Origin: an uncultured bacterium
GTDB lineage: Bacteria > Verrucomicrobiota > Kiritimatiellia > CAIKKV01 > CAIJXV01
Reading direction: 5' to 3'
Assembly: GCA_903824675.1 (NCBI GenBank)
Contig: CAIJXV010000020.1
Location: forward strand, 1-64,000
DNA length: 64,000 nucleotides
The notes under the pieces are model-generated. The model made no database searches and was not told the origin of the DNA. It saw only the letters and a list, made by a program, of their open reading frames with translations. Positions 1 to 8,936 of this stretch are shown here, piece after piece; within the stretch, counting starts at the first letter, position 1; the number at the start of each line of letters is the position of its first letter. Both the position numbers and the translations under genes were made by a program.

Positions 1-366
1 GTTACCGAAGGAAATCTGCCTATAGGGAGGGGGAATAGTCGGCTGCGCCAGAATCAATGTTACCGAAGATTTGGCATGTCATATCCATGATGCCGATAAG
101 ATTGCTTAGAATAGAGCCTACCATTCAAGGTGGTATCCAAGCGCTTGGATGCCTATTCTCGGGCCAATAGTCAATTTGGTAGGGAACGATGAAGCCCGGC
201 TCTTTAACCCGGCGTTACTGTTGGTATTTAAGGCCTGGGCGATCCGGATCTAAAACATGCATGGGACGCAAGCAGGCGGATAAATGGGTGATGATATGGT
301 AACGTTTTATTATGGCGCAACGCGTCAAAACAAGAACGGGAGATCTCCATCCCCCCGAACCCCATC
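1..366. other. left-edge region without a supported gene
   Basis: No convincing gene was found here. The ten bases GTTACCGAAG occur at 1-10 and again at 59-68. A 34-codon frame from an ATG at 149 to a TAA at 251 is open but has no ribosome binding site and no recognisable content. The region lies downstream of the minus-strand phosphofructokinase. No clear terminator hairpin with a T run was seen. Confidence 0.5.
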
Positions 367-1629
367 TCATTCAAAAAGCGCCGGCTGCCCGGTGGCGGCC
401 AGGACCGACTGCCACCAGACCTCATCGGGATTCAACCGTTTGTGGTGCGCCACCAGCAATTCAATCGGGATATGAATGAAAGCATCATGCAACATGCCGA
501 TCACCAACCCGGTTTTTCCGGCCATCGCCGCATGGACCGCATCGCGCGCCAGCAAATCGCATACAATCGCATCCTCAGAATCCGCCGGGCGACTGCGGAT
601 CAGGTAACTGGGATCGAAATACCGCAGGACAAAGGGGAATTTCTCAGCCCGTAGATAGCCCTCGATCCGGTCGCGCAGATAAACGCCGATGTCACCCAGT
701 TTGACATTGCCGGAGGCATCCCGCTCCCCGCTGTTCATGGCCAAAAGATCTTGCCCCGCCCCCTCGGCTACGACCACCACGGCGTGCGCCCGTCGGGACA
801 ATCGGTCCTTCAGCGCCGCCAGGAATCCCCCTGGCCCCTCCAACTTGAACGGCACTTCGGGGATCAGGGTGAAATTCACATCCTGGCTGGCCACCGTGGC
901 CCCCGCCGCAATAAACCCGGCGGCACGCCCCATCAACTTCACCAGGCTGATTCCGTTCAACACGCTGTGGGCCTCGCGATGCGCCCCATCGATAACCCGG
1001 CAAGACTCCTCCACCGCGGTCAGGTAACCAAAGGTTCGAGAAACAAATGCCACATCGTTGTCAATCGTCTTGGGAATCCCCACCACGGACAACGGATACC
1101 CCCGCCGCCGCGCTTCCTGGTAAAGGTCGTTGGCGCCCCGCTGGGTGCCATCCCCTCCGATGGTAAACAGGATCTGGATCCCCAGTCGCATCAGGCTATC
1201 CACCGCTATCCCGGTGTCCACGGGGCCGCGCGAAGTGCCCAGCAACGTTCCCCCGTCCCGGTGGATATTCTCCACCAGTTCCGGCGTCAAGCGCAGGGGC
1301 GGTTGGCCCCGTTGGGGATCCAACCCTTGATAACCGAAACGGAAACCCCATACTTCGGGGACGCCATAGGAGTAATACAAACCAAAAAACAGGGAGCGGA
1401 TGACATTGTTCAAACCCGGGCACAAGCCGCCGCATGTCACAATCCCTGCGCGAACCTGACTCGGATTGAAATAAAGCTTTGCGCGCGGCCCCGCCACCTC
1501 GAACATCAATTCGGTATGCGGCGTATGGCCCGGATGCCGTCTAATGTTGGCCGGAATGCGCAATGCGTCGTCGGTGAAGGTCCTTAAGGGGGATGGGTAA
1601 ACCGCCTCCCCGAGTACTTGAATTTGCAT
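367..1629 (-). CDS. 6-phosphofructokinase, plant-type (group III), probably ATP-dependent
   Basis: Cytoplasmic glycolytic enzyme of the PfkA superfamily, 420 residues, phosphorylating fructose 6-phosphate. GGDGT lies at about 158-162 and PKTIDND at about 186-192. A Gly in the first motif, where PPi enzymes have GGDD, together with Lys in the second is the combination of plant-type ATP-PFKs. The following LVKLMGR and VVAEGAGQDL stretches also match that group. The ATG at 1629 is chosen over one 13 codons upstream because GGAG sits about 8 bases before it and the upstream residues look unrelated. A second, PPi-type PFK lies at 45225-46880. The phosphoryl donor is inferred from motifs only. Confidence 0.88.
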   Translation of the reverse strand: MQIQVLGEAVYPSPLRTFTDDALRIPANIRRHPGHTPHTELMFEVAGPRAKLYFNPSQVRAGIVTCGGLCPGLNNVIRSLFFGLYYSYGVPEVWGFRFGYQGLDPQRGQPPLRLTPELVENIHRDGGTLLGTSRGPVDTGIAVDSLMRLGIQILFTIGGDGTQRGANDLYQEARRRGYPLSVVGIPKTIDNDVAFVSRTFGYLTAVEESCRVIDGAHREAHSVLNGISLVKLMGRAAGFIAAGATVASQDVNFTLIPEVPFKLEGPGGFLAALKDRLSRRAHAVVVVAEGAGQDLLAMNSGERDASGNVKLGDIGVYLRDRIEGYLRAEKFPFVLRYFDPSYLIRSRPADSEDAIVCDLLARDAVHAAMAGKTGLVIGMLHDAFIHIPIELLVAHHKRLNPDEVWWQSVLAATGQPALFE

Positions 1630-1806
1630 ATTGAATCTCCAAGGGGAACCCCAGCGGGGATTCGCCACTCCCGCAGACTAGCGCGGGAACCCCCGCCGCG
1701 CAACCGATATATTTACGCGTCTTCTAAGGGGAAGGAGGAAGTCTCCCCAACAAAGCTCGACCGCAAATAATGGAAAACGATCAAACCCAGCAGGTCAGGA
1801 CAGAGC

Positions 1807-1856
1807 CCGACCCTCCAATCAAAACAAAATGGTTTCATGTGCAAATGGAGGGTCGG
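1807..1856. repeat. inverted repeat, GAGGGTCGG family
   Basis: The arms CCGACCCTCCA (1807-1817) and TGGAGGGTCGG (1846-1856) are perfect 11-bp complements around a 28-base AT-rich loop. It lies between the phosphofructokinase and the amidohydrolase gene. It resembles the GAGGGCGAG elements at 17938, 37486 and 52377-52446 in arm sequence and in its flanking CAGAG. It could act as a transcript 3' structure, but no T run follows. Confidence 0.6.
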
Positions 1857-1880
1857 CTTCGGCTCCCCGAACCACAAAAC

Positions 1881-2699
1881 TTATGGGGACGTGGTACACC
1901 GCAATAGGGAAGTAGACCACCAAGGTTGTCGTTCCAAGATCCGGATGGCATTGCGTCCCAGGATATTACGCTGGTCGTCCTCGCTAATGGAGGAATAGGC
2001 CAGCATACCCGGCCCGAACGCCAAACAAAAGAGATTGAAATCGCTCCCCACCAGAAGTTTCTCGCTGCCCCGCGCGCGCTCTACCGCTCCGGCCATCTGA
2101 TTGGGCGTCTGGGCGGCGCAGGTACACACATAATAATTGGAAAATCGTCCCGCCAATTCCATCATCTTATAATCCATATGCCCATTGATAAAGGTCAGGT
2201 CGGGATACCGGGACAATGCCCATTCCAGATCGGCCAGATTGAGATAGGCATGGTTCATGTAAACCATTCGGCGTTCATTTAAGATCTCCAAGACCGGCTG
2301 GATGAAGCCGCTCTTCAGGGTGTAGGCCGGCTGGTCGTAACGGTGCATCTTGACCCCGATGCATCTGGGATATTCCAAACACCTCCGAAATTCCGTCAAA
2401 CACAGGCCGGGCTCGTTGGAGGATAACGTGCAATAGGGCAGAATTCGGTCAGGATGGGCCCTGGCTAAACCTAAAATCGTATCGTTCTTGTCGCGCATCA
2501 GCGCTCCAAACCCTGGCTCGGAAGCCGTCATCCAAACCTGATCGCACCCCCACCGGTCCATTTCGGCAATCAACCGGCCAGCGTCCAGTGCGGCGGGTAC
2601 CGCGGTTTCAATCCAGGTTCCGAAATGGCCATGCACATCGATAAAGGGCGTAAAATCCAGCGGGGCACCCCGCACCACCGCGTCATAGATCGTGTTCAT
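1881..2699 (-). CDS. amidohydrolase family (amidohydrolase-2 type) metal hydrolase
   Basis: A 272-residue TIM-barrel amidohydrolase. The N-terminal metal motif DVHGH is at about 21-25. Later come GVKMHRY, YMNHAY, INGHM and the terminal aspartate motif GSDF. The substrate cannot be told from sequence. The ATG at 2699 overlaps the TGA of the upstream gene (ATGA), so the pair is translationally coupled. An upstream extension of the frame only overlaps that gene and is discarded. The last 15 or so residues (RQPWWST onward) look unlike the family and may be read-through into flanking DNA. The upstream neighbour is a degenerate relative, suggesting a two-gene unit. Confidence 0.8.
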   Translation of the reverse strand: MNTIYDAVVRGAPLDFTPFIDVHGHFGTWIETAVPAALDAGRLIAEMDRWGCDQVWMTASEPGFGALMRDKNDTILGLARAHPDRILPYCTLSSNEPGLCLTEFRRCLEYPRCIGVKMHRYDQPAYTLKSGFIQPVLEILNERRMVYMNHAYLNLADLEWALSRYPDLTFINGHMDYKMMELAGRFSNYYVCTCAAQTPNQMAGAVERARGSEKLLVGSDFNLFCLAFGPGMLAYSSISEDDQRNILGRNAIRILERQPWWSTSLLRCTTSP

Positions 2700-3457
2700 C
2701 GGATATCCTCCACCAAACGGGCAACATTCGCGCCTGCCACCCGCTCGCGGTCGGCAACACTGATTCCGGAATAGTTGACCCAGGCTTGAAAAATCCCCGG
2801 ATCCCAAAACGGATAATGCGAAGCCGTAATCAGCCGCCCGGCGCCCCATCGCTCCACAACATATTCGATGAACCCTCCCGTCACGCAGGTCAGATCGAAC
2901 CGAATATTCGGACACTGATCCAAAAGTGGAAAGACGTGACGCCCATTACGCATACCGCTCCACAGCAAGATCAGGGGCAACTCCGGAAAAGCGAGGGCCG
3001 TTTCTGCCAGGTTTTTCCATCCCGTCCGATACGCCCACGCATGGCTTTCGGAGATATGCACAAACACCGGAATTCGATGGACTTGCAGTTTTTCCAGCAG
3101 AACGCCAAAATTAAACGGATCGAAATCGCAGGCTTGGAATTCTGGCCATACCCGAACCCCTTTGATCCCTTCCGCCAACAAAATCTCTCCCATTTCGTCG
3201 GGCGGTGGATTTTCGCCCGTCGCCGGCGGGGCAATGGGAACGGTGGGAAACAAACGATCGGGTGCTTCGCGGCAAAATCTGAGTATCCGCGAAAAATCCC
3301 GAAATTGGCCACACTCCAACGCCCCCCGGTCGTATACCAGGGCGCGCGAAATATGATAATGGTCCATCCAGGGGATCATCGTCGCCGGCGTCTCGAAACA
3401 GTCCAATCCCCGTCCCGAACCGATGACGGCGATATCGGCGTCAAAAAAAAGGGGCAT
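2696..3457 (-). CDS. amidohydrolase-like protein, likely metal-poor
   Basis: 253 residues, homologous in layout to the downstream amidohydrolase but lacking the N-terminal HxH pair: the corresponding region reads DADIAVIGS. A barrel strand with a histidine (VFVHISE) remains, while the usual terminal GSD is replaced by ASHYPFWD. It may be a structural partner of the next gene or a non-metal variant. The ATG at 3457 is preceded by AGGGAG; a further upstream frame start has no such site. It sits just downstream of the lipid kinase gene in the same direction. Family assignment is moderate and function is unknown. Confidence 0.65.
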   Translation of the reverse strand: MPLFFDADIAVIGSGRGLDCFETPATMIPWMDHYHISRALVYDRGALECGQFRDFSRILRFCREAPDRLFPTVPIAPPATGENPPPDEMGEILLAEGIKGVRVWPEFQACDFDPFNFGVLLEKLQVHRIPVFVHISESHAWAYRTGWKNLAETALAFPELPLILLWSGMRNGRHVFPLLDQCPNIRFDLTCVTGGFIEYVVERWGAGRLITASHYPFWDPGIFQAWVNYSGISVADRERVAGANVARLVEDIR

Positions 3458-3473
3458 GCGTTCACTCCCTCGC

Positions 3474-4466
3474 TTATACCGGTTCCACCGGCGTCTTGAT
3501 GGCAATGGCTCCGGGTTCAATACCGATTTCAAAAACGGAGGCCGGTGTCAGTTCTTCTCCGTCGCATTGCGCCCCTTCCGGGCCGCTCAGGGTCAATCGC
3601 ACCCGACGGGCCTGAACTTGGGACGACAATTGCGATAACTGTTCCGACCATTTCCGGATTCGGGATGGCGTATTCCGCATCGAAAGCAGATAGCGCGCCA
3701 GGTAATCATTATGGTCGTTGAATAAAACCAGATCCAATTTGCCATCATTGGCAAAAGCATTCGCGCTGAAATCGAATTCACCCGCATAGATTCGCGAGTT
3801 ATTGACGACCAGATTGACGCACAGTCCAGCATACCACAACCGGCCGTCCACCTCAATCCGGCACTGCAACGCTCGATGCTGCATCAAGGGCCGGCCGCTC
3901 GACAAGGTATACAGCAGGCGGCCCCGGATCAGGTTTCGCAGAATGGGAATACGGCCAATCCATTTTTTCTGGAGATTGCGCTCGCACAAAATATAGGAAT
4001 CCAAACCGATCGTCACCGCATCGGCAAAATACAAACCATTAACAATCCCCAAGTCCATCCGGTAATCGGCGCCATACCGAATCGCCGCCACGGCCCGGCG
4101 CACATCAGTGGCAAACCGGTCATCCCGCGTCCGAATCCCCAGCGATTTGGCAATGTCATTTCCGGTCCCCATCGGGATAAATGCATAGGGGGGCAATTGA
4201 AAACCGGACGCTGAATGGCGCAAAGCCATCAGGGCATTGAGGATCACCGAGTGCGTGCCATCGCCTCCAATCCCGGCGATAGCACCGTAAACCGACGGCC
4301 CAACCTGGGTAAGGTGCTCGGTCACCTGTTGCGCCAGGGGAACATCGCCGTCGGCCAGTAAATGATAATCTAACTCGAATGAGCTCAACAGGGCTGATAT
4401 CTGGGGCCACCACCGCATCCCCATCCCGTCGGCCGCCCGCCGGTTGAGCACACACAAAACCTTCAT
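3474..4466 (-). CDS. diacylglycerol kinase-type lipid kinase (DAGK catalytic domain)
   Basis: 330 residues, typical for the YegS/DgkB/sphingosine-kinase-like family, which phosphorylates diacylglycerol or related lipids at the membrane. The nucleotide loop GGDGT is at about 67-71, followed by the second motif MGTGNDIA. C-terminal strands such as CDGEE match the beta-sandwich domain of the family. The ATG at 4466 overlaps the TGA of the small upstream gene (ATGA), so the two are coupled. The lipid substrate cannot be inferred. Confidence 0.85.
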   Translation of the reverse strand: MKVLCVLNRRAADGMGMRWWPQISALLSSFELDYHLLADGDVPLAQQVTEHLTQVGPSVYGAIAGIGGDGTHSVILNALMALRHSASGFQLPPYAFIPMGTGNDIAKSLGIRTRDDRFATDVRRAVAAIRYGADYRMDLGIVNGLYFADAVTIGLDSYILCERNLQKKWIGRIPILRNLIRGRLLYTLSSGRPLMQHRALQCRIEVDGRLWYAGLCVNLVVNNSRIYAGEFDFSANAFANDGKLDLVLFNDHNDYLARYLLSMRNTPSRIRKWSEQLSQLSSQVQARRVRLTLSGPEGAQCDGEELTPASVFEIGIEPGAIAIKTPVEPV

Positions 4467-4657
4467 CCGGCTTTCACTAGGGGCGCCCGCTTCGACTTCA
4501 GCATCTCCCGCAGGTCAACCGCCGTCATGTGCTTTAATTGTTCGTCGCCCACACCGAGCGCCTTTAGCCGCTTGATGTGCGTATTCATCCGACGTCGACG
4601 CTCCAGCCCGCTTTTACGCGGACGGAGAGCAACCATATCCTTGGTTTTGCCAGCCAT
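4463..4657 (-). CDS. small basic hypothetical protein
   Basis: 64 residues, very rich in Lys and Arg (LERRRRM, IKRLKAL), ending in KAG. No family is recognised. The support is its 4-base ATGA overlap with the lipid kinase gene and its position as first gene of the minus-strand unit. It is divergent from the secretion operon that starts at 4808, so its promoter must lie in the same 150-base gap. It may be a leader peptide or a small nucleic-acid-binding protein; this is a guess. Confidence 0.5.
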   Translation of the reverse strand: MAGKTKDMVALRPRKSGLERRRRMNTHIKRLKALGVGDEQLKHMTAVDLREMLKSKRAPLVKAG

Positions 4658-4746
4658 TTTAACCCTTCGCTTTCTGTCATGGATTCCTACAAAGAGCCTG
4701 TAATTTGGAGATTTATGGCTGAATTGTCAATGAAAACGTGAGCCCA

Positions 4747-4775
4747 TTGACTTTAACCGGTCCTTGGCGTAAAGT
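4747..4775 (+). promoter_or_regulatory. sigma70-type promoter for the pseudopilin operon
   Basis: TTGACT (4747-4752) and TAAAGT (4770-4775) are separated by exactly 17 bases. The predicted start, near 4782, leaves a leader of about 25 bases before the ATG of the E gene. The match is good but not experimentally supported. Confidence 0.5.
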
Positions 4776-4807
4776 TTAGGGAGAAACGACACATTGAAAA
4801 GGCGCCT

Positions 4808-6514
4808 ATGTCTAACGTGATATCCCCTGGTGTCAGCGTCCTCCTGGCCCGAACCAACCTGTTAACCCCGGCCCAGATCGAACGGGGAATAGCCTTGGCC
4901 CGTGCGGAAAATCGGAAAATCGCCGAAATTGTCGCACAGGAGGGGTGGGTCGCCGAGGATGTCTTCCTGAAAGCGCTCGCTCTGGCCCTTAATCTGCCCT
5001 TCGTCCAATTAGGCCCCCTCGATGTGTCCACGGACATTCTCGAAAAACTCCCCACCAAGGCGGTTTTTCAGTATGCCGTCTTCCCGTTTGCCGTCCACAA
5101 CAACATCCTGCAAGTGGCCACCAATGATCCCTTTGATTCAGGCTTGACCGACGCCTTGCGGCTCGCTTCCAACCTGCGAGTCCGTCTCGCGCTGGCCACC
5201 ACCGAGGATATCGCCAACGCGACCAAGAAATTTTACGGCGTCGGCGCCGAAACGGTCGACCGCCTGATGCAGGACGACCGGATTGAGGTCGAACCCCAGG
5301 GAAACCTGCTTAAGATGGACCTGAATGAGATGGATCAGGAGGCATCCATCGTCAAGTTCGTCAACCAGATCATCTGGGAAGCCTACGAGGAACGCTCGAC
5401 CGATATTCATCTGGAGCCGATGGAGAGTTCATTGCGGATCCGCTACCGGGTCGACGGTGTTTTGCACCAGACCCCCCTCCCCGCCCAGTTGGCCCGTTTT
5501 CAGAATGCCATCATTTCCCGTATCAAGGTCATGGCGAATATGGATATTGCCGAAAAACGCCTGCCGCAGGATGGCCGTATCGGCATGCGCATCCAGGGCG
5601 AAGATATCGACATCCGGGTTTCCACCATGCCCACCGTTTACGGGGAAAGCGTCAGCCTTCGTTTGCTGATGCGCAGCAAGGAATTCATCGGTCTCAATCA
5701 ACTCGGTCTCCGCCCCAACGATGTCGCCTCTCTGCGGCGGTTGATCGACCGGCCCAACGGCATCATCCTCGTCACCGGCCCCACCGGTTCCGGCAAATCC
5801 ACCTCCCTCTATGCCTACCTGCACGAAATCAACACCATCGATCAGCGGATTATTACGGTTGAGGATCCGATCGAGTACGAAATGGCCGGGATCAACCAGA
5901 TCAATGTCCGCGCGGATATCGGCCTGACCTTCGCCACGGCCCTGCGCCATATCCTGCGCCAGGACCCGGACGTCATCATGATCGGTGAAGTTCGCGATTT
6001 CGAAACAGCCGAAATCGCCATCCGCGCTTCGCTCACCGGACATCTGGTCTTCAGCACCCTCCATACCAATGACGCCGCCGGCGCCATCACCCGGTTGCTC
6101 GACATGGGCGTTGAACCCTTTCTCGTGGCCTCTTCGCTAGAAGCCGTCGTGGCCCAGCGCCTCGTCCGCAAACTCTGCCCGGCATGCCGCCGGCCCGCCC
6201 AGCCCGATCGCACCATTCTTCAAAGCGCCGGATTTCCCGTCGCGGAACTCGATCATGGCCGTCTCATCTACGAATCCGTTGGTTGCGAAAAGTGCCGGAA
6301 TACCGGCTTTCATGGCCGGCTGGGCATCTACGAAATCCTCTTTATCTCCGAAAAGGTCGAACCCCGCATCATCGACCGGTCCTCTTCCCACGCCATCAAG
6401 CAGATCGCCATCTCGGAAGGCATGCAAACCCTGCGCGAGGACGGGTGGAACAAGGTTCTTGACGGAATTACCACCTTCGAAGAAATCCTGCGCGTGACCG
6501 AGGAGACCGACTGA
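4808..6514 (+). CDS. gspE: type II secretion / type IV pilus assembly ATPase (GspE/PilB)
   Basis: 568-residue cytoplasmic hexameric ATPase that drives pseudopilus assembly. The N-terminal MshEN/GSPII_E domain spans about 1-140. The Walker A motif GPTGSGKST is at about 324-332. It is followed by the Asp box and Walker B region DPDVIMIGEVRD and the His box SLTGHLVFSTLHTNDA. The zinc-binding tetracysteine insert near 455-500 is present as CPAC and CEKC. Length matches the family. It starts the operon and ends two bases before the F gene. Whether the machine secretes proteins or builds pili cannot be settled because no secretin is in the window. Confidence 0.95.
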   Translation: MSNVISPGVSVLLARTNLLTPAQIERGIALARAENRKIAEIVAQEGWVAEDVFLKALALALNLPFVQLGPLDVSTDILEKLPTKAVFQYAVFPFAVHNNILQVATNDPFDSGLTDALRLASNLRVRLALATTEDIANATKKFYGVGAETVDRLMQDDRIEVEPQGNLLKMDLNEMDQEASIVKFVNQIIWEAYEERSTDIHLEPMESSLRIRYRVDGVLHQTPLPAQLARFQNAIISRIKVMANMDIAEKRLPQDGRIGMRIQGEDIDIRVSTMPTVYGESVSLRLLMRSKEFIGLNQLGLRPNDVASLRRLIDRPNGIILVTGPTGSGKSTSLYAYLHEINTIDQRIITVEDPIEYEMAGINQINVRADIGLTFATALRHILRQDPDVIMIGEVRDFETAEIAIRASLTGHLVFSTLHTNDAAGAITRLLDMGVEPFLVASSLEAVVAQRLVRKLCPACRRPAQPDRTILQSAGFPVAELDHGRLIYESVGCEKCRNTGFHGRLGIYEILFISEKVEPRIIDRSSSHAIKQIAISEGMQTLREDGWNKVLDGITTFEEILRVTEETD

Positions 6515-6515
6515 T

Positions 6516-7790
6516 ATGCCTCGCTTCACCTACTCCGCCCGAACGGCTAAGGGCGAAAAAACGGAGGGTTCCCTCGAGGCATCCGACCGTCGAAACGCCT
6601 TGCTGCAGGTCGAACGGCTCGGGCTGACTCCCATTTCCCTCCGCGAGGGGGCGGGCACCGCACCGCCCTCTTCCGCCGCCAAACCCGGCGCCAAACCGGG
6701 AACCAAGTCTCCCCATAAATTTCAATTCAAACTCACGCTCCCGGTTCGCAAACGCCTTTCCCCCTCTGAAGTCCTGTACTTCTCCACCGAACTCAGCGAT
6801 CTGCTCGCTTCCGGCATGAACCTCGGCACCGCCCTCAGCACCCTGGCGAATCGTAAAACTGGCCGGGCGGGTGACGACATCATCCGTGAATTGCGCGACG
6901 ATATCGTCCGCGGCAAAAGTCTGTCCGATGCCATGGCGCGTTTCCCTGACTCCTTCTCCCCCCTCTACATCAGCATGATTCGCGTCGGCGAAGCCACCGG
7001 AGCCCTCAGTGAAGTCATGACCCGGCTGGTCTCCCATTACGAGCGCATCCAGGATGTCAAAGAAAAAGTCACCATGGCCCTGGTGTATCCCTCCATCGTG
7101 ATGACTTTGGGTATTGCTACGCTGGTCTTCTCCATGGTTTTCGTCATCCCTAAATTCTCCGCCATTTTTCTGGAATTAAAGGGGACCCTGCCCCTCCCCA
7201 CCAAAATTCTCATCGCCGCCAGCCAATGGCTGGTCCGGTATGGCTGGTTGCTCCTGATCGCCATCGTGGCCGGGTCCATTGCCGCCCATCGGGCCATCCA
7301 GAAACCCCGGGGCAAGATTTGGTGGCATCGGCTCCAGTTGCGCATCCCCATGATCCGCAGTATTGTATCCACCAGTAGTTATGCCGGTTTCGCACGGACC
7401 CTCGCCACCCTCCTGTCCAATGGCGTCCCGGTGCTCCAAGCCCTCGCCATCGTCGAAAAAACCGTGGGGAATGTCATCATTGCCCAGGAAATACATAACG
7501 CGCGCGAACGCGTCACCGACGGCACCTCCATCTCGGGTCCCCTCGCCGCGGGCAAGGTGTTCCCACCCCTGATGACCGATATGATGGCCATCGGCGAGCA
7601 AACCGGCGATATGGTCGGCGCGCTCAACCATGTCGCCCGACGCTATGAAAACGAACTCGATCGCAGCGTTAAAATCTTCACCACGGCATTGGAACCCATC
7701 CTGATTGTGTTGGTTGCCGTCATGGTCGGATTCGTTGCCGTCAGCATTCTAATGGCGGTCTTCAATCTGACCAATGGGTTGAATGTTTAA
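6516..7790 (+). CDS. gspF: inner-membrane platform protein GspF/PilC
   Basis: 424-residue polytopic protein that couples the E ATPase to pseudopilin polymerisation. Two T2SSF domains are visible: one at about 85-205 containing LLASGMNLGTAL and RVGEATGAL, and a repeat at about 285-410 containing LLSNGVPVLQAL and AIGEQTGDM. Membrane spans are near 190-213, 240-260 and 395-420. The N-terminal MPRFTYSART and LTPISL match the family start. A Pro/Ala/Lys-rich linker lies at about 47-70. It begins two bases after the gspE stop. Confidence 0.95.
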   Translation: MPRFTYSARTAKGEKTEGSLEASDRRNALLQVERLGLTPISLREGAGTAPPSSAAKPGAKPGTKSPHKFQFKLTLPVRKRLSPSEVLYFSTELSDLLASGMNLGTALSTLANRKTGRAGDDIIRELRDDIVRGKSLSDAMARFPDSFSPLYISMIRVGEATGALSEVMTRLVSHYERIQDVKEKVTMALVYPSIVMTLGIATLVFSMVFVIPKFSAIFLELKGTLPLPTKILIAASQWLVRYGWLLLIAIVAGSIAAHRAIQKPRGKIWWHRLQLRIPMIRSIVSTSSYAGFARTLATLLSNGVPVLQALAIVEKTVGNVIIAQEIHNARERVTDGTSISGPLAAGKVFPPLMTDMMAIGEQTGDMVGALNHVARRYENELDRSVKIFTTALEPILIVLVAVMVGFVAVSILMAVFNLTNGLNV

Positions 7791-7812
7791 CCCCCGCCCC
7801 GGAACTATCGGA

Positions 7813-7841
7813 TTTCTTTTCAATGGATTGCAGGATATAAT
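7813..7841 (+). promoter_or_regulatory. possible internal promoter before the major pseudopilin gene
   Basis: A perfect TATAAT lies at 7836-7841. A weak -35 (TTTCTT, 7813-7818) sits 17 bases upstream. The 77-base gap between gspF and gspG is the only real gap in the operon. An extra promoter here would raise expression of the major pseudopilin. Confidence 0.4.
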
Positions 7842-7867
7842 AAGCGACGAAATAAGGAGTGATCATC

Positions 7868-8287
7868 ATGAAAAATAAATTGCATCGCAGGCTGATGGGA
7901 ACCGTTCCGGCCAAGCGCCCCGCCACGGCGGGCTTCACCCTGGTTGAAGTGCTGCTGGTCGTCGCCATTCTGGGCATTCTGGCCGGAGTCATCGTCGTCA
8001 GCACCAAGGGTCGCATTCCCGCCACTCAGATCAGCGCCTGCCGCATGAGCATCAAGGGACTTGAAACCGCCGTCGGGACCTATGAAATCGACAATGGAAT
8101 CCTGCCCAACTCGCTCGACAGCCTCATCACCAAATCCTCCGAGATGAATTGGAACGGACCCTATGTTCCGTCCCTCAACGATCCCTGGGGTAATAAGTTC
8201 AACTATACGCGGGAAGGCAACGCCTATAAAATCGTCTCAGCCGGCCCGGATGGACAGTCGGGGAGCGGCGACGATATCTCCAATTAA
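7868..8287 (+). CDS. gspG: major pseudopilin GspG
   Basis: 139-residue prepilin. The cleavage motif AGFTLVE predicts cutting after Gly22, with Phe23 as the first mature residue and Glu27 at the +5 position. A hydrophobic helix of about 20 residues follows. The C-terminal half has the GspG hallmarks: YEIDNGILPNSLDSL, then NDPWGNKFNY and a final SAGPDGQSGSGDD calcium-site stretch. The ATG at 7868 is preferred over a GTG at 7859 because the AAGGAG at 7853-7858 is correctly spaced only for the ATG. The stop TAA shares its last base with the next ATG (TAATG). Confidence 0.95.
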   Translation: MKNKLHRRLMGTVPAKRPATAGFTLVEVLLVVAILGILAGVIVVSTKGRIPATQISACRMSIKGLETAVGTYEIDNGILPNSLDSLITKSSEMNWNGPYVPSLNDPWGNKFNYTREGNAYKIVSAGPDGQSGSGDDISN

Positions 8288-8934
8288 TGCCTCTCCAACC
8301 CCGGACTGACCTGCTTATGATGGGGCGCAATCACCCTCGGCGTTTCCGATTTAAGGCCGACCGACGAGCTCGCTGGACGGCATTCACCCTGGTCGAAATG
8401 CTCCTCGTCGTCGCTATCATTGGGATCACCTCTGTTATCGCCATCCCCTACATGGTCCGGTCCATCCAAGGGAACCGCCTGCGGACCGCCATTCGAACCG
8501 TGGTCATGGCGGGCCGGTACAGCCGGAGCATGGCCCTGCTCCGTCAGCAGGAATTAACCCTGACTTTCGACCTCGCTCACTCCTCACTCAGCGTCCAACC
8601 CGTTTCCGGCACCACCACCCCGCCGCCCTCCCCTCTCCCCAACGAAAAAACCCCGTCTTTCCCGCCTACCCCAAACACCGATGAACCCGCCCCGCCGCCG
8701 ACCTCCAGCAGCGAAGCCTATCCCATCGGCATTCAGCGCGACCTCGACCAGGTGACGATCGAGTGGATCGAGATCGACGGGGAGCCGCCCCAAACCGAGG
8801 GACCCGCCATCATTCATTATTTCACCAACGGCCGGTGCCAGCCTTATGCCCTGCGCATCGTCGATGCCCGCGGCATCGCCACCCGCATTACCGTCGATTC
8901 CCTGTCCAAAGCCCGCACCGTCGAGGAGAATTGA
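8287..8934 (+). CDS. minor pseudopilin, GspH-like
   Basis: 215 residues. The prepilin motif TAFTLVEM is at about 31-38 (cut after Ala32, Glu at +5), following a 32-residue basic leader that is unusually long. The hydrophobic helix is followed by a globular domain interrupted by a Pro/Thr/Ser-rich insert at about 105-140 (TTTPPPSPLPNEK). The start overlaps the gspG stop. Assignment to H rather than another minor pseudopilin rests on gene order and on the RLRTAIRTVVMAGRYSRSMAL stretch, which is typical of the GspH/FimT group. Confidence 0.8.
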   Translation: MPLQPRTDLLMMGRNHPRRFRFKADRRARWTAFTLVEMLLVVAIIGITSVIAIPYMVRSIQGNRLRTAIRTVVMAGRYSRSMALLRQQELTLTFDLAHSSLSVQPVSGTTTPPPSPLPNEKTPSFPPTPNTDEPAPPPTSSSEAYPIGIQRDLDQVTIEWIEIDGEPPQTEGPAIIHYFTNGRCQPYALRIVDARGIATRITVDSLSKARTVEEN

Positions 8935-8936
8935 CC

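Noticed and set aside
149-253. 34-codon frame at the left edge
   Set aside because: No ribosome binding site and no resemblance to any family.
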